Both the position numbers and the translations under genes were made by a program. This document shows, piece after piece, positions 33,398 through 33,491 of a stretch of 33,491 nucleotides of DNA. A model generated the notes under the pieces. That model saw nothing but the letters and a program-made list of their open reading frames with translations, was not told where the DNA came from and made no database searches. Position 1 is the stretch's first letter. Each line of letters opens with the position of its first letter. Origin of the DNA: an uncultured Blautia sp. (GTDB lineage: Bacteria; Bacillota; Clostridia; Lachnospirales; Lachnospiraceae); NCBI GenBank assembly GCA_900542045.1, contig UQMI01000039.1, positions 1-33,491 on the forward strand. Direction: 5' to 3'.

Positions 33398-33491
33398 ATG
33401 GCAGAAGTGAAATTCCCTTATGGAAAAGAAATGCTCTCTCTGGATATTGCAGATGACAGACTGAAAGCAGTTCTGGTTTCCAATCTGCATC
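33398..33491 (+). CDS. LarA-like nickel-dependent racemase/epimerase, 5' part only
   Basis: Only the first 31 codons are in the window. ATG 33398 follows AAGGAGG, 7 nt away and 32 nt after the kinase stop. The start (KFPYGKEMLSLDIADDRL) matches the opening of LarA/DUF2088 proteins, which carry a P-Y-G-K-x-x-(L)-x-(L/V)-x-(I)-x-D-D pattern. LarA interconverts lactate enantiomers with a nickel-pincer cofactor, and homologues act on other 2-hydroxy acids, including sugar acids. The cofactor and metal-binding residues lie beyond the edge. Confidence 0.7.
   Translation, partial: MAEVKFPYGKEMLSLDIADDRLKAVLVSNLH

Overview
The window looks like a chromosomal segment of a spore-forming, low-to-moderate G+C anaerobe of the Lachnospiraceae (Clostridia). 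The evidence is the sporulation genes spoIIGA, sigE and sigG, a T-box-controlled thrS, Gram-positive ribosome binding sites (AGGAGG type), and a DUF5717/DUF5716-like operon that I know only from that family. The genus cannot be fixed from the sequence alone. No tRNA, rRNA, CRISPR array, transposase or phage gene was seen.

Layout. 1-655 (-) is an OmpR-type response regulator that lacks a recognisable DNA-binding wing at the left edge. 748-1542 (+) is a secreted Ig-like protein with an Asp-rich repeat tail. 1659-2753 (-) is a CobD/HisC-like aminotransferase. 2946-8544 (+) is a three-gene operon: a giant helical-repeat protein, a degenerate Hsp70/actin-fold protein and a TPR protein. 8699-11128 (+) is a polar amino-acid ABC transporter (binding lipoprotein, permease, ATPase). 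11351-16976 (+) holds purB and purA, the two IMP-to-AMP enzymes, separated by a lemA/DUF2207 pair; purB has a structured leader. 17239-18060 (-) is a membrane-anchored HAD phosphatase. The next 1 kb (18061-19079) has no intact gene: 18061-18198 shows nothing recognisable, followed by a 27-bp tandem repeat, a decayed XRE regulator, a degenerate 53-bp repeat, a hairpin and a promoter. 19080-20062 (+) is a SEC-C protein coupled to a YdcF-like protein. 20063-20717 holds a promoter, a T-box riboswitch, a long hairpin and a GC-rich repeat ahead of thrS-aroD (20718-23443).

23505-25301 (+) is spoIIGA-sigE, led by a promoter with a 22-bp spacer embedded in the aroD terminator. A polyphosphate:AMP phosphotransferase (25437-26909, +) then separates sigE from sigG, which is inverted (26948-27727, -). 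The right end is a divergent catabolic locus: a PrpR-like regulator without GAFTGA (27953-29773, -) faces pdxA2-kdgT-DUF1537 kinase-larA (30034 to the right edge, +).

How the genes work together. purB and purA complete AMP synthesis. spoIIGA processes pro-sigma-E, and sigG acts later in the forespore. The right-hand operon would import a sugar acid, epimerise or racemise it, phosphorylate it and oxidise it, probably under the divergent regulator. The least understood system is the 2946-8544 operon, whose gene set resembles a chaperone-like ATPase with helical-repeat partners.
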